Source: Dialister succinatiphilus YIT 11850 (GTDB lineage: Bacteria; Bacillota; Negativicutes; Veillonellales; Dialisteraceae). From it: a stretch of DNA of 40,415 nucleotides. The stretch is taken from positions 241,849 to 282,263 of the forward strand of contig NZ_JH591189.1 of NCBI RefSeq assembly GCF_000242435.1, in the 5' to 3' direction. Numbering within the stretch: position 1 is the stretch's first letter; every line of letters starts with the position of its first letter. Both the position numbers and the translations under genes were made by a program. This document shows, piece after piece, positions 16,276 through 25,115 of this stretch. The notes under the pieces were generated by a model that did no database searches, was not told where the DNA came from, and saw nothing but the letters and a program-made list of their open reading frames with translations.

Positions 16276-17598
16276 TTGTATTGGTTTTATAACATCTGCC
16301 TGGTGGCTTACTGGATTCTCCAGATTCCCCTTCTGATTTACCGTCTTGTATTTGAAGAAGGTTTTTATGACAGACTGAAGCAGAGTGCCGGCATCATGCC
16401 TACGCCTACGCTGCTGCAGATTGCAGACCACAATGCCATCTGGGTTCATGCCGCTTCCGTAGGGGAAGTGGTAGCAGCCAGCCCCATTGTGCGGGAGCTG
16501 AAGAAGAAATATCCCCAGGAAATGGTGGTGGTGTCCGTGGTTACCGCCACAGGCCACCGCATGGCCCAGCGCATTATCCCGGAAGCAGACGGGCATATAT
16601 TCTTTCCCTTTGACCTGCCGGTCATTACGGAACGGATTGTAAATATCGTAAACCCCAAGGCCATTATCCTTATTGAAACGGAACTGTGGCCCAATTTCCT
16701 CCGCCTGGCCTGGAGAAAGAAGATACCGGTGATGATGATGAACGGCAGAATCAGCGGCCGCTCCATGCGCCGCTATTCCCTCATCAAGCGGTTTACCACC
16801 AGAATGCTCCTGCAGATCCGGAAATTCTGCATGCAGTCTAAAATCGACAGGGAACGCATTATTTCCATGGGAGCCATTCCCAAAAGGGTGGTTATTACAG
16901 GAAATACGAAGTATGACCAGACCTATGCGGAAGTGTCGGAAGAGGAACGGGCCAAGCTCAGAAGGGAATTCCGCTTTGAAGGGAAGGGCCCCATCATTGT
17001 GGCCGGCTCCACCCATGGCGGAGAAGAGGAGATCGTGGTACGCACCTTCGGAAAGGTTCTGGAAAAATATCCGGATGCCCGCCTTCTTCTGGCAGTCCGC
17101 GAAATTACCCGTGCCGCCTCGGTGCGGTTCATGATCAAACACCAGGGCTACACCGTGCTTCGCCGCTCTAAAATGGGAACGGATGAGGATGACGGCAAGG
17201 GCGCTCAAATCGTGATTCTGGACACCATCGGTGAACTGGGCCGGCTCTACAGCCTGGCAGATGTGGTGTTTGTGGGAGGCAGCTTTGTCAAAGTAGGGGG
17301 CCATAATATCCTGGAACCGGCAGCCCATGGAAAACCGGTGCTTGTAGGTCCCTATATGTTCAATTTCCAGGAAATCTTTGAGCTCCTTTCCCAGCGGGGC
17401 GTATGCATCATGACCCCCGATGAGAAATCCTTTGAAACCACGCTTCTTGACCTTCTGGGAAATCCGGAGAAAATGAAGAAAATGGGAGAAGCGGCATTGG
17501 AAGTGGTTCATGAAAATCAGGGGGCCACAGAAAGAAATATTGCTTCCTTTGAAGAACTGGTGAAGGAATATGGTATCAAACTGAGGGAAAACGCATGA
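16276..17598 (+). CDS. waaA: 3-deoxy-D-manno-octulosonic acid transferase (Kdo transferase)
   Basis: A membrane-anchored GT30 glycosyltransferase of 440 aa that adds Kdo from CMP-Kdo to lipid IVA. An N-terminal membrane segment (WFYNICLVAYWILQIPLLIY) is followed by IWVHAASVGEVVAASP with the conserved catalytic Glu region, then ETELWPNFL and, in the C-terminal half, FVGGSFVKVGGHNILEPAAHGKPV. The start codon is TTG 16276, chosen because AAAGGAGAT sits 7 bp upstream and the next ATG would remove the membrane anchor. It overlaps lpxK by ATGA. Confidence 0.94.
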   Translation: MYWFYNICLVAYWILQIPLLIYRLVFEEGFYDRLKQSAGIMPTPTLLQIADHNAIWVHAASVGEVVAASPIVRELKKKYPQEMVVVSVVTATGHRMAQRIIPEADGHIFFPFDLPVITERIVNIVNPKAIILIETELWPNFLRLAWRKKIPVMMMNGRISGRSMRRYSLIKRFTTRMLLQIRKFCMQSKIDRERIISMGAIPKRVVITGNTKYDQTYAEVSEEERAKLRREFRFEGKGPIIVAGSTHGGEEEIVVRTFGKVLEKYPDARLLLAVREITRAASVRFMIKHQGYTVLRRSKMGTDEDDGKGAQIVILDTIGELGRLYSLADVVFVGGSFVKVGGHNILEPAAHGKPVLVGPYMFNFQEIFELLSQRGVCIMTPDEKSFETTLLDLLGNPEKMKKMGEAALEVVHENQGATERNIASFEELVKEYGIKLRENA

Positions 17599-18704
17599 GT
17601 CTTGAAAATTACGTCACCGGCCTGATGAAGAATCCTTCTCCGGACCTGAAAGGGAGGCTCATGCTCTCTCTTCTGGACAAGCTGGAAAAGCTGTACCTGT
17701 CCCAGGTGGTGAAGCGCCGGGAGGCGGAAGAAAAATCAGCAGAAGACTGCGGGATTCCTGTCATTTCCGTAGGCAATGTGACTGCCGGCGGCACAGGGAA
17801 GACACCCTGTATCATCAAAATGGCGGACATGCTGGAAAAGGAAGGCTTCCATCCTGCCATTATCAGCCGGGGCTACCGGAGCGGCCTTGAAAAAGAGGGC
17901 GGCCTTGTTTCCGACGGAAAACGTATCCTCGTTTCCCAGGCCATGGCAGGGGATGAGCCTTATATGATGGCCCTGAAACTGCCTCATGTACCGGTACTGG
18001 TGGGGAAAGACCGGCTGCGGTCGGTGGAAAAGGCAAAGAAGCTGAAAGCGGATATTCTTCTCATGGATGACGGTTTCCAGTATTGGAAACTGAAAAGGGA
18101 CAGGGACCTGGTGCTTCTTGACTGTACCAATCCCTTCGGCTATGAACATGCCCTCCCCCGTGGGCTTCTCCGGGAGCCCCTGGATGCATTACGAAGGGCC
18201 AGCCTTTTCATTCTCACCAAGAGCGACCAGGTGAATGAGGAACAGGTGGAGGAAATCAGAAACCGGCTGGAAAAGCTGGCGCCGGGCATTCCTGTTATCT
18301 GTGCCTGCCACCGACCTTCCAGGGCCGTGGCCTTCGCGAAATGGATGGAAAGGAACCATGAAGGCCCCCTTTCGCAGGTGAAAGGGAAAAGGGCTTACCT
18401 GGTTTCGGGCATAGGGAATCCGGCGGCCTTTGCCAGAACAGCCGGGGAGGCAGGCCTTTTCCTCACCGGTGAAATGGCCTATGATGACCATCATCATTAC
18501 AGCGATGAGGATTTGAGAAACGTCATATCGGAAGCGTTGAAGTATGGCGCAGATATGATTGTGACCACTGAAAAAGATGCAGTGAAGATGATGAATCTGA
18601 AAGAAATCAAAAGAGCGGCCGTTCCCCTGTATGTACTGGAAATTGAAATGGCCTTTCCGGAGGGGGAAGCGGTTTTAAGGAAGCAATGGGAGGATTTGAA
18701 ATGA
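17595..18704 (+). CDS. lpxK: Tetraacyldisaccharide 4'-kinase
   Basis: Phosphorylates the 4' position of the lipid A disaccharide with ATP, giving lipid IVA. It is 369 aa. The P-loop is GNVTAGGTGKT (60-70); the second lobe has VGKDRL, LLMDDGFQYWKLKRD and GLLREPLDALRRA, all in family order. DDHHHYSDEDL late in the chain is also conserved. It is peripheral to the inner membrane. It is coupled to waaA and to kdsB through ATGA overlaps, so Kdo transfer and 4' phosphorylation are made from the same transcript. Confidence 0.95.
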   Translation: MSLENYVTGLMKNPSPDLKGRLMLSLLDKLEKLYLSQVVKRREAEEKSAEDCGIPVISVGNVTAGGTGKTPCIIKMADMLEKEGFHPAIISRGYRSGLEKEGGLVSDGKRILVSQAMAGDEPYMMALKLPHVPVLVGKDRLRSVEKAKKLKADILLMDDGFQYWKLKRDRDLVLLDCTNPFGYEHALPRGLLREPLDALRRASLFILTKSDQVNEEQVEEIRNRLEKLAPGIPVICACHRPSRAVAFAKWMERNHEGPLSQVKGKRAYLVSGIGNPAAFARTAGEAGLFLTGEMAYDDHHHYSDEDLRNVISEALKYGADMIVTTEKDAVKMMNLKEIKRAAVPLYVLEIEMAFPEGEAVLRKQWEDLK

Positions 18705-19432
18705 AAGCTGTATGTATTATTCCGTCAAGGTACGCCTCTACCCGGCTTCCGGGCAAGCCCCTTCGCATGATTGCCGGCGAAACGCTGGTGCATCGGGTGT
18801 ATGAAAGAGCCCTTCTGGCCAAGGTGCCGGAACAGGTCATCGTGGCCACAGACCATGAAGACATTGAAAAAGAAGTAAAAGCCTTTGGCGGCCACGTGGT
18901 GATGACTTCCGTAAACCATCCCACCGGCACCGACAGGCTGGCAGAAGTGGCGGCAAAGTTTCCGCAGTATGATATTATTGTGAATGTACAGGGCGATGAG
19001 CCGCTGATCGACCCCGACGTGATTGACGGGCTGGCCAAGGACCTGATGGATCATGAAGATCTGGACATGGCTACCGTGGCTACCCCTCTCAGAAAAGAGG
19101 AGTATGATGATCCGTCGGCGGTGAAAGTGGTGGTTAACCGGAAAGGAGAAGCCCTTTATTTCTCCCGCTCCCTGATTCCCTATCCCCGCCATGATTTTGC
19201 AGAACCGCCGCTGAAGCATGTGGGCATTTATGCCTACCGCCGGGATTTCCTTCTGGCCTATGCCAAAATGGAACAGACTCCGCTGGAAAAGACGGAATCC
19301 CTGGAACAGCTGCGGGCCCTGGAAATGGGCTATAAAATCGGCGTTATTTCCGTCAAAACCGAAGATATCGGTATTGATACAGAAGCAGACCTGAAGAAAG
19401 CCAATGAGTATTTTGAAAGGAATCACTTATGA
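18701..19432 (+). CDS. kdsB: 3-deoxy-manno-octulosonate cytidylyltransferase (CMP-Kdo synthetase)
   Basis: Activates Kdo with CTP to CMP-Kdo in the cytoplasm, supplying WaaA. At 243 aa it is of normal length. N-terminal IIPSRYASTRLPGKPL (6-21) is the nucleotide-binding signature, followed by VATDHEDI, HPTGTDRLAE, NVQGDEPLI and the C-terminal KTESLEQLRALEMGYKIG. The ATG at 18701 overlaps the lpxK stop as ATGA; an in-frame ATG at 18686 would add five residues and lacks the coupling. Confidence 0.97.
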   Translation: MKAVCIIPSRYASTRLPGKPLRMIAGETLVHRVYERALLAKVPEQVIVATDHEDIEKEVKAFGGHVVMTSVNHPTGTDRLAEVAAKFPQYDIIVNVQGDEPLIDPDVIDGLAKDLMDHEDLDMATVATPLRKEEYDDPSAVKVVVNRKGEALYFSRSLIPYPRHDFAEPPLKHVGIYAYRRDFLLAYAKMEQTPLEKTESLEQLRALEMGYKIGVISVKTEDIGIDTEADLKKANEYFERNHL

Positions 19433-20271
19433 AAACAATCCATGTAGGAAATCTGACACTGGATGGGGAAAAGCTTTTCCTCATCGCCGGCCCCTGCGTT
19501 ATTGAAGGTTATGACCGCACGCTCATGATCGGCCGGGAAATCAAGAAAATCTGTGAACGGCTGGGGGTACAGTATATTTTCAAAGCATCCTACGATAAAG
19601 CCAACCGCTCCTCCTTCCATTCTTTCCGCGGGCCGGGACTGGAAAAGGGCCTGGAAATCCTGGCGGATATTAAAAAGGAGCTGCAGGTGCCGGTACTGTC
19701 TGACGTCCATGATGTGACCCAGCTGGCTCCGGCATCCAAAGTGCTGGATATGCTGCAGATTCCTGCCTTCCTCTGCCGCCAGACAGACCTGGTTTACGGC
19801 GCTGCCATGACAGGCAAACCGGTGAATGTGAAAAAGGGCCAGTTCATGGCACCGGAAGACATGAAAAATGTGATTGAAAAGATGGAAGAAGCCCATAATC
19901 CGAACCTGGCAGTGACAGAACGGGGAGCATCCTTCGGCTACCATAACCTGGTGGTGGATATGCGCTCTTTCCCTATTATGCGTCAGTTCGGCTACCCCGT
20001 TATTTTTGATGCCACCCACAGCGTACAGCTCCCCGGCGGCATGGGAAGCTCCACCGGCGGACAGCGGGAATTCATTCCCTACCTGGCCCGGGCAGCGGCA
20101 GCTTCCGGCGTAGACGGCTTCTTCATGGAAGTCCATGATAATCCGCCGGAAGGCCTCTCTGATTCTACCAACATGCTTTACCTTTCTTCCCTGGAGGATC
20201 TTTTGAAAGATCTCATCGCCATTAACCAGGTGGTCAGGAAGGATAAGGAAAAGGGACTGGGCGGTCAGTGA
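19429..20271 (+). CDS. kdsA: 3-deoxy-8-phosphooctulonate synthase (Kdo-8-phosphate synthase)
   Basis: Condenses phosphoenolpyruvate with arabinose-5-phosphate. It is 280 aa, a TIM barrel with FLIAGPCVIEGYDRT, FKASYDKANRSS, LSDVHDVTQ, VKKGQFMAP and FDATHSVQLPGG. The Cys in AGPC is the position that binds metal in metal-dependent members. The C-terminal EVHDNPPEGLSD is conserved. It starts inside the kdsB stop (ATGA). Confidence 0.97.
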   Translation: MKTIHVGNLTLDGEKLFLIAGPCVIEGYDRTLMIGREIKKICERLGVQYIFKASYDKANRSSFHSFRGPGLEKGLEILADIKKELQVPVLSDVHDVTQLAPASKVLDMLQIPAFLCRQTDLVYGAAMTGKPVNVKKGQFMAPEDMKNVIEKMEEAHNPNLAVTERGASFGYHNLVVDMRSFPIMRQFGYPVIFDATHSVQLPGGMGSSTGGQREFIPYLARAAAASGVDGFFMEVHDNPPEGLSDSTNMLYLSSLEDLLKDLIAINQVVRKDKEKGLGGQ

Positions 20272-20273
20272 AT

Positions 20274-20288
20274 TAGTGAGCTGGTGAG
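20274..20288 (+). repeat. 15-bp repeat after kdsA
   Basis: TAGTGAGCTGGTGAG, identical to 16136-16150. It starts two bases after the kdsA stop. A CTGACG/CGTCAG inverted pair follows a few bases later. Confidence 0.6.
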
Positions 20289-20349
20289 TCTCTGACGATG
20301 AAGACCGGGGCCGGGACCGTCAGCCTTTCTCCCTCTTAACCTGCTTCAT

Positions 20350-20382
20350 TTGATATATTTCAAAGAAAAAGTATTGTATAAT
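20350..20382 (+). promoter_or_regulatory. Candidate internal promoter before kdsD
   Basis: TATAAT at 20377-20382 sits in an AT-rich patch about 55 bp before kdsD. TTGATA at 20350-20355 is 21 bp away, too far for that -10 but 16 bp from an alternative TATTGT (20372-20377). The 166-bp gap after kdsA makes a second start site plausible. Confidence 0.45.
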
Positions 20383-20437
20383 AATAAGATACGAAGATTC
20401 TTTTTCCTGTTTTCTTTTACAGCATTGTGGAGGCAGT

Positions 20438-21409
20438 ATGTCAGTCATTGAAACAGCTTCGCGAGTGCTCCGCGATGAGGCGGACGCAGTCATTTCCCTG
20501 GTGGATAAGCTGGACGGCCAGTTTGAAGAGGCAGTCCATCTCATTGAAAATGCCAAAGGCCGGGTGGTGCTGACGGGCATGGGCAAATCAGGACATATAG
20601 CCAGGAAGGTGGCAGCCACCATGGCCAGCACCGGCACGCCAGCCTTTTTCCTTCATCCGGCAGAGGGCATTCACGGCGATCTGGGCATGGTGACTGCCGA
20701 TGACGTGGTGATTGCCTATTCCAACAGCGGTGAAACGGCAGAAGTACTGAACATTCTTCCTTCCCTGAAACGCATTGGCGCCAAACTGGTGGCAGTTGTC
20801 GGAAATCCCCGCTCCACCCTTGCCAGAAATGCGGATGCCGTGCTGGATGCAGGAGTGAAAAAGGAAGCAGACTCCCTGGGACTGGCGCCTACCAGCTCCA
20901 CCACTGCTGCCCTGGCTCTGGGAGATGCGCTGGCCGTATGCCTGATGGAAAGGCACCATTTCACTGCTGATAATTTTGCTATTTTCCATCCCGGCGGTTC
21001 TCTGGGGAAAAAGCTCCTTCTGACGGTGGAAATGGTGATGCACAAAGGCGAAGAAAATCCGCTGATTCAGGAAACCGCTTCCGTGAAAGATGCCCTTTTC
21101 GTCATGACTGATAAGGGTCTGGGCGCCGTGTCCGTGGTGGACAAAAAAGGATGCCTGAAAGGGCTCATGACCGACGGCGACGTACGGCGGGGCCTGGAGA
21201 AGGGAGTGGATTTCCTGTCCCTTCCGGTGGATGCGGTGATGACCGTGAACCCCCAGGTGATTCACAAGGAAAAGCTGGCAGCCGAAGGGCTCCACAAGAT
21301 GGAAGAGCACCGGCCTCATCCCATTACGGTGCTTCCTGTGACAGATGATGAGGGAAAGGCCATCGGCATGATCCACATTACAGATCTCCTCAAGCAGGGG
21401 GTTATGTGA
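20438..21409 (+). CDS. kdsD: Arabinose-5-phosphate isomerase
   Basis: Interconverts ribulose-5-phosphate and arabinose-5-phosphate, the first committed step to Kdo. It is 323 aa: an N-terminal SIS sugar-isomerase domain (GRVVLTGMGKSGHIARKVAATMASTGTPAFFLHPAEGIHGDLGM, cited here as a region at 46-90) and two C-terminal CBS domains (about 205-320). The order is the same as in E. coli KdsD. GTGGAGG precedes ATG 20438. It ends overlapping kdsC by one base (TGATG). Confidence 0.95.
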   Translation: MSVIETASRVLRDEADAVISLVDKLDGQFEEAVHLIENAKGRVVLTGMGKSGHIARKVAATMASTGTPAFFLHPAEGIHGDLGMVTADDVVIAYSNSGETAEVLNILPSLKRIGAKLVAVVGNPRSTLARNADAVLDAGVKKEADSLGLAPTSSTTAALALGDALAVCLMERHHFTADNFAIFHPGGSLGKKLLLTVEMVMHKGEENPLIQETASVKDALFVMTDKGLGAVSVVDKKGCLKGLMTDGDVRRGLEKGVDFLSLPVDAVMTVNPQVIHKEKLAAEGLHKMEEHRPHPITVLPVTDDEGKAIGMIHITDLLKQGVM

Positions 21410-21942
21410 TGAAGAAGGCGGAAAGAATCAAGCTCATTGCTTTTGATGTGGATGGCACTCTGACGCCGGGGTACCTGGTCATGGGAGAAAAGGGAGAAAT
21501 TTCCAAGATTTTCCACGCCAGGGACGGCCTGGCCATTGCCCTGGCCCATCGCATGGGCTATATCACCGGTTTCATTACCGGAAGGAAGAGTCCCATTGTG
21601 GAAAACCGGGGGAAAGAGCTGGCTGTGGATTTCGTCCTCATGGGTGTTGCAGACAAAGTGAAGGCCATGGAAGGCCTTTTGAAAACCTGTGGACTTTCCT
21701 GGGACGAAGCCGCTTACATGGGAGATGACCTGAATGATCTGCCTCTCATGGAAAAGGCCGGCTTTTCCGCCTGCCCCAAAGACGGAGTGAAGGAAGTGCA
21801 AAAGGCGGCAGATTTTATTTCCTCCTGCCAGGGAGGAAAAGGCGCAGCCCGGGAGTTTATTGAAAAAGTGATGAAAACCCAGGGGCGCTGGAAGGAAGCC
21901 GTGGATTCCTATAGAAAGAAGCAGGATACTGTTTCACAGTAG
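21409..21942 (+). CDS. kdsC: 3-deoxy-manno-octulosonate-8-phosphate phosphatase
   Basis: Dephosphorylates Kdo-8-phosphate. It is a compact 177-aa HAD phosphatase without a cap domain, as usual for the tetrameric KdsC class. The catalytic Asp13 and Asp15 are in AFDVDGTLTPG. Motif II is ITGRKS, and motifs III-IV are the downstream Lys and GDDLNDLPLM. ATG 21409 overlaps the kdsD stop; the in-frame GTG at 21406 is an alternative three bases earlier. The C-terminal DSYRKKQDTVSQ looks like a species-specific tail. Confidence 0.95.
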   Translation: MKKAERIKLIAFDVDGTLTPGYLVMGEKGEISKIFHARDGLAIALAHRMGYITGFITGRKSPIVENRGKELAVDFVLMGVADKVKAMEGLLKTCGLSWDEAAYMGDDLNDLPLMEKAGFSACPKDGVKEVQKAADFISSCQGGKGAAREFIEKVMKTQGRWKEAVDSYRKKQDTVSQ

Positions 21943-21988
21943 TATCCTCAGGATATAATGATTAAGTTTTCCGGAAAGAAGTGAAGCC

Positions 21989-22975
21989 ATGTTATTCAAT
22001 GTACGTTACGGGATATTGAAGGGAATCAGCAGTCTTCTCTGCTCCATGTCCTACGACCGTATCCTGGCCATCGGGCGCTTTTTGGGGCCCTGCATTATGA
22101 ACCGCATAGCAAAACAGAAGAAACGCGGAATCCGGCAGATCATGATTGGACTTGGCGTCTCTCGTCCGGAAGCGGAAAAACTGCTGCAGAAGGTGTATGA
22201 GCATATCGGCATGTCGGCCATGGAAATGCTCTACATGCCCCGTTTATGCCGGGAGAAGGACCATATCGACGATTATGTGAAAATCGACCATCCTGAATAT
22301 CTGGAAGCGGCCTACGCGGAAGGAAAGGGCATTGTCGGTCTTACGGCCCACATGGGGAACTGGGAGTGGCTGGGCGCAGGTCTGGCCCTTCACGGCTATG
22401 ATACGTCGGCCATCGGTAAAAAGCAGTCCGACGATGCACTGATGAAGATGATCAACAGCTATCGGGCCATGGCGGGACAGCACATTTACCTCACCGGCAC
22501 GGGAGGCTATGAAATGATTGCCGCAGCCCGGTCCATGAAAAAGAACCATATTCTGGGATTCCTTTCCGATAAGGATGGAAATAAGGTGGGGGTACCGGTG
22601 CTTTTTATGAACCGCGTATTCTCCTTCCCCCAGGGACCGGCGGTATTTGCCAAAAAATTCAAAGCCCCCATTGTTCCTATTTTCATCATAAGAAATCCGG
22701 GCGGGAGGGGCCATACCATCTGTGTAGGAAAACATTTCTACTACGAAGACACGGGAGACAGGAAGGGGGATCTCCTCCGGAATTCCCAGAAAATGGCTTC
22801 CATCATGGAGTCCTTCATCAAAGAACATCCTGAAGACTGGCTGTGGTTCCAGCACCTGTTCTGGACAAGGCCGGGAAAGATTAAAATGTATAATGAACTG
22901 GCTCCGGAAGACAAGAAAAAATTTGCATCCGGCATGGCTGAAGACTGGAACGAAACCAAAGGAGGAAAGGAATGA
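21989..22975 (+). CDS. Late acyltransferase of lipid A, LpxL/HtrB family
   Basis: A 328-aa membrane-bound acyltransferase that would add a secondary acyl chain to Kdo-lipid A. The HX4E catalytic motif is HMGNWE with His121 and Glu126. An N-terminal hydrophobic region (1-40) anchors it. LSDKDGNKVGVPVLFM and the late EDWLWFQHLFWTRP block (usually WxxxHxRW or similar) are family features. Whether it uses laurate, myristate or another chain cannot be read from the sequence. It overlaps lptC by ATGA and starts 46 bp after kdsC. Confidence 0.9.
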   Translation: MLFNVRYGILKGISSLLCSMSYDRILAIGRFLGPCIMNRIAKQKKRGIRQIMIGLGVSRPEAEKLLQKVYEHIGMSAMEMLYMPRLCREKDHIDDYVKIDHPEYLEAAYAEGKGIVGLTAHMGNWEWLGAGLALHGYDTSAIGKKQSDDALMKMINSYRAMAGQHIYLTGTGGYEMIAAARSMKKNHILGFLSDKDGNKVGVPVLFMNRVFSFPQGPAVFAKKFKAPIVPIFIIRNPGGRGHTICVGKHFYYEDTGDRKGDLLRNSQKMASIMESFIKEHPEDWLWFQHLFWTRPGKIKMYNELAPEDKKKFASGMAEDWNETKGGKE

Positions 22976-23517
22976 AAAAGAACCGGAATCTGATTCTGAT
23001 TGTGGTAATCATACTCCTGCTCGCAGCAGGCATTTATTTCCTCTTTAAAGATGATAACAAGGGTATGAACACTGCTTCTTCCTCCGCTCCGTCCATTGAA
23101 TTTCATAATTCCGACGTGAAGGAAACAAAGGATGGCAAGATTGTATGGCGTTTCAAGGCAGGCCATGCAACGGTGAGCAAGGACCAGAATTTTATTGATA
23201 TGGAGCAGGTGGAAGGCGATTTTATGAAAGATGGCGATGAACTCCACCTGAAGGCTGATAAGGGCCGGATTGACCGCGGTGCCAAAACCGTTTATATTGA
23301 AGGAAATGTAGAAGGGTATGGCAGGGATGGCGAAGAGCTTTATGCCGAAAACCTGACCTACGATGGAAATAAGGATATCCTTTCCACAGATAAGGCTTTC
23401 GTGGTCAAGAAGGATGGAAAGGTACTGACTGCTGATGAGTTTGATGCGGATCGGGTCCTTCAGAAAATTACCGCCAGAGGACATGCAAAACTGGCAGAAG
23501 AGGAGGGGGCAAAGTGA
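22972..23517 (+). CDS. lptC: LPS export protein LptC
   Basis: Inner-membrane-anchored periplasmic protein that takes LPS from the LptB-permease complex and passes it to LptA. It is 181 aa with an N-terminal membrane helix (about 6-26) and then a beta-rich region of LptC/YrbK type: SDVKETKDGKIVWRFKAG, LKADKGRIDRGAKTVYIEGNVEG and the EELYAENLTYD repeat. Overlaps on both sides (ATGA and GTGA) tie it to the acyltransferase and lptA. Confidence 0.88.
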   Translation: MKKNRNLILIVVIILLLAAGIYFLFKDDNKGMNTASSSAPSIEFHNSDVKETKDGKIVWRFKAGHATVSKDQNFIDMEQVEGDFMKDGDELHLKADKGRIDRGAKTVYIEGNVEGYGRDGEELYAENLTYDGNKDILSTDKAFVVKKDGKVLTADEFDADRVLQKITARGHAKLAEEEGAK

Positions 23518-24365
23518 GATTCTTATATACGGCGCTGGCAGCGCTGGCTATTTCTGCAGGCGCTTTTGGAAGCGTTATGGCCGACGATATTACGGCAGAT
23601 GTGCTGACCTATGATGGAAAAACAAAGGTGGTTACCGCCAAAGGCGACGTGGTGATCCATGCCAACCAGGGTGCCACCATTACCGGCGCCCAGGGCGAAT
23701 ACCATTTTGAAGACAGGAGCGCTTACCTGGAAGGAGGCGTCCGTTATGTAAAAGAGGCCACCACCCTTTCTGCAGACCGCATGTATCTCTATCAGGATAA
23801 GACGGCCCGGGGCATGGGAAGCGTTGATTTCCATGACGGGGCGGAAAACCGTACCCTGAAGGGAGACGACGTCATGTATAACCCGGATACGGGATTTGGA
23901 AAAATCGAGGGGAATGGCTATCTTTCCTCTCCCGATGGCACTCTGGAAGCTCCTCATATCGAGGGCAACCTGAAACAGGTCAAGGTCGTAGCCACCGGCG
24001 GGGTAAACCTGACCAGCAGCCTTCATAATGCTGTAGGCTATGGTGATGAGGCCGTCTATACAAGAACCGGCAGAGAAGGTACTGATGGCAAACTGGTGCT
24101 TTCCGGCAATGCCTGGGTGAACCAGAACGGCAATTCCTTCACCGGACCGGAACTGGTGCTCCGGGATGAGGATAAGGTGGTTGAAACGACAGGAAGAAGC
24201 ACCATCGTTATTACCAATACAGGAAGCACGGAAGGCACCTCCGGTACCAGCGGCTCTTCCTCTAACACGGGAAGTGTGCCTCAGGGACCGGTAACGGCAG
24301 CCACTCCTATTGCAGGACGGCCTGAAGAAGCCGGGGCTCCTCTGGAGACCAGGGACAGCAAATGA
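23514..24365 (+). CDS. lptA: Periplasmic LPS-bridge protein LptA
   Basis: A soluble periplasmic beta-jellyroll protein that polymerises into the LPS bridge. The signal peptide runs over residues 1-23 (MRFLYTALAALAISAGA...VMA-DD). The mature OstA-type repeats are visible: ITADVLTYDGKTKVVTAKGD, TITGAQGEYHFED and LSADRMYLYQDKTARGMG. At 283 aa it is about 100 residues longer than E. coli LptA. The extra C-terminus is rich in Gly, Ser, Thr and Pro (about residues 240-283). The GTG start is coupled to the lptC stop. Confidence 0.88.
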   Translation: MRFLYTALAALAISAGAFGSVMADDITADVLTYDGKTKVVTAKGDVVIHANQGATITGAQGEYHFEDRSAYLEGGVRYVKEATTLSADRMYLYQDKTARGMGSVDFHDGAENRTLKGDDVMYNPDTGFGKIEGNGYLSSPDGTLEAPHIEGNLKQVKVVATGGVNLTSSLHNAVGYGDEAVYTRTGREGTDGKLVLSGNAWVNQNGNSFTGPELVLRDEDKVVETTGRSTIVITNTGSTEGTSGTSGSSSNTGSVPQGPVTAATPIAGRPEEAGAPLETRDSK

Positions 24366-25084
24366 AGATAGAAACACATAATCTCATCAAACGATATGGG
24401 GAAAGAACTGTGGTGGACCATGTGAATGTGGAAGTGGAGCAGGGAACCATCGTGGGCCTTCTGGGCCCTAATGGCGCAGGCAAGACCACCACTTTCTACA
24501 TGATCGTAGGCATTATCCAGCCCGACGAAGGAGACGTTACCGTAGACGGTACCTCCCTGGTGGGCATGCCCATCTACAAGCGCCATCAGTTCGGCATCGG
24601 CTACCTGCCGCAGGAAGCCTCGGTGTTCCGGAAGATGACCGTATGGGAAAACCTCATGTCCCTTCTGGAAACGAGAAAAGAACTGACCCCGGCCCAGAGG
24701 AAAGAAAAGGCAGAAGCCCTTCTGGACGAATTCCATATCGGCCATGTGAAAGACACCCAGGGGAATGCCCTCTCCGGCGGCGAACGGCGCCGCGTAGAAA
24801 TCGCCAGGGCCCTGACCATGGACCCCGCCTTTATCCTTCTGGATGAACCTTTCGCAGGGGTGGATCCCCTGGCCGTGGAAGATATCCAGAGCGTAGTGAT
24901 GCATTTGAAAACCAGGGGCATCGGCATTCTGATTACCGACCATAACGTGCGGGAAACTCTGCGCATTGTGGATAATGCCTATATCCTTTCGGAAGGAAAG
25001 ATCCTTCTTCAAGGAAAGGCTGATGAAATTGCCGTCAATCCGGTGGCGAAGAAATTCTACTTGGGGGAAAATTTCAGCTTATGA
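24362..25084 (+). CDS. lptB: LPS export ATPase LptB
   Basis: Cytoplasmic ATPase of the LPS extractor. It is 240 aa with Walker A GPNGAGKT (35-42), Q-loop YLPQEASVFRKMT (the family-specific sequence that contacts LptF/G), signature LSGGERRRVEIARAL, Walker B FILLDEPFAGVDP and H-loop ILITDHNVRETL. The last residues (KFYLGENFSL) match the LptB-specific C-terminus. It starts in the lptA stop (ATGA). Confidence 0.97.
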   Translation: MKIETHNLIKRYGERTVVDHVNVEVEQGTIVGLLGPNGAGKTTTFYMIVGIIQPDEGDVTVDGTSLVGMPIYKRHQFGIGYLPQEASVFRKMTVWENLMSLLETRKELTPAQRKEKAEALLDEFHIGHVKDTQGNALSGGERRRVEIARALTMDPAFILLDEPFAGVDPLAVEDIQSVVMHLKTRGIGILITDHNVRETLRIVDNAYILSEGKILLQGKADEIAVNPVAKKFYLGENFSL

Positions 25085-25115
25085 CAGATTCAACCAATCA
25101 GGGAGGGAAATTCTG

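Noticed and set aside
24966-25115. N-terminal extension of the LptF/G permease
   Set aside because: It lies inside lptB; a good ribosome site and the normal family start are at 25116.
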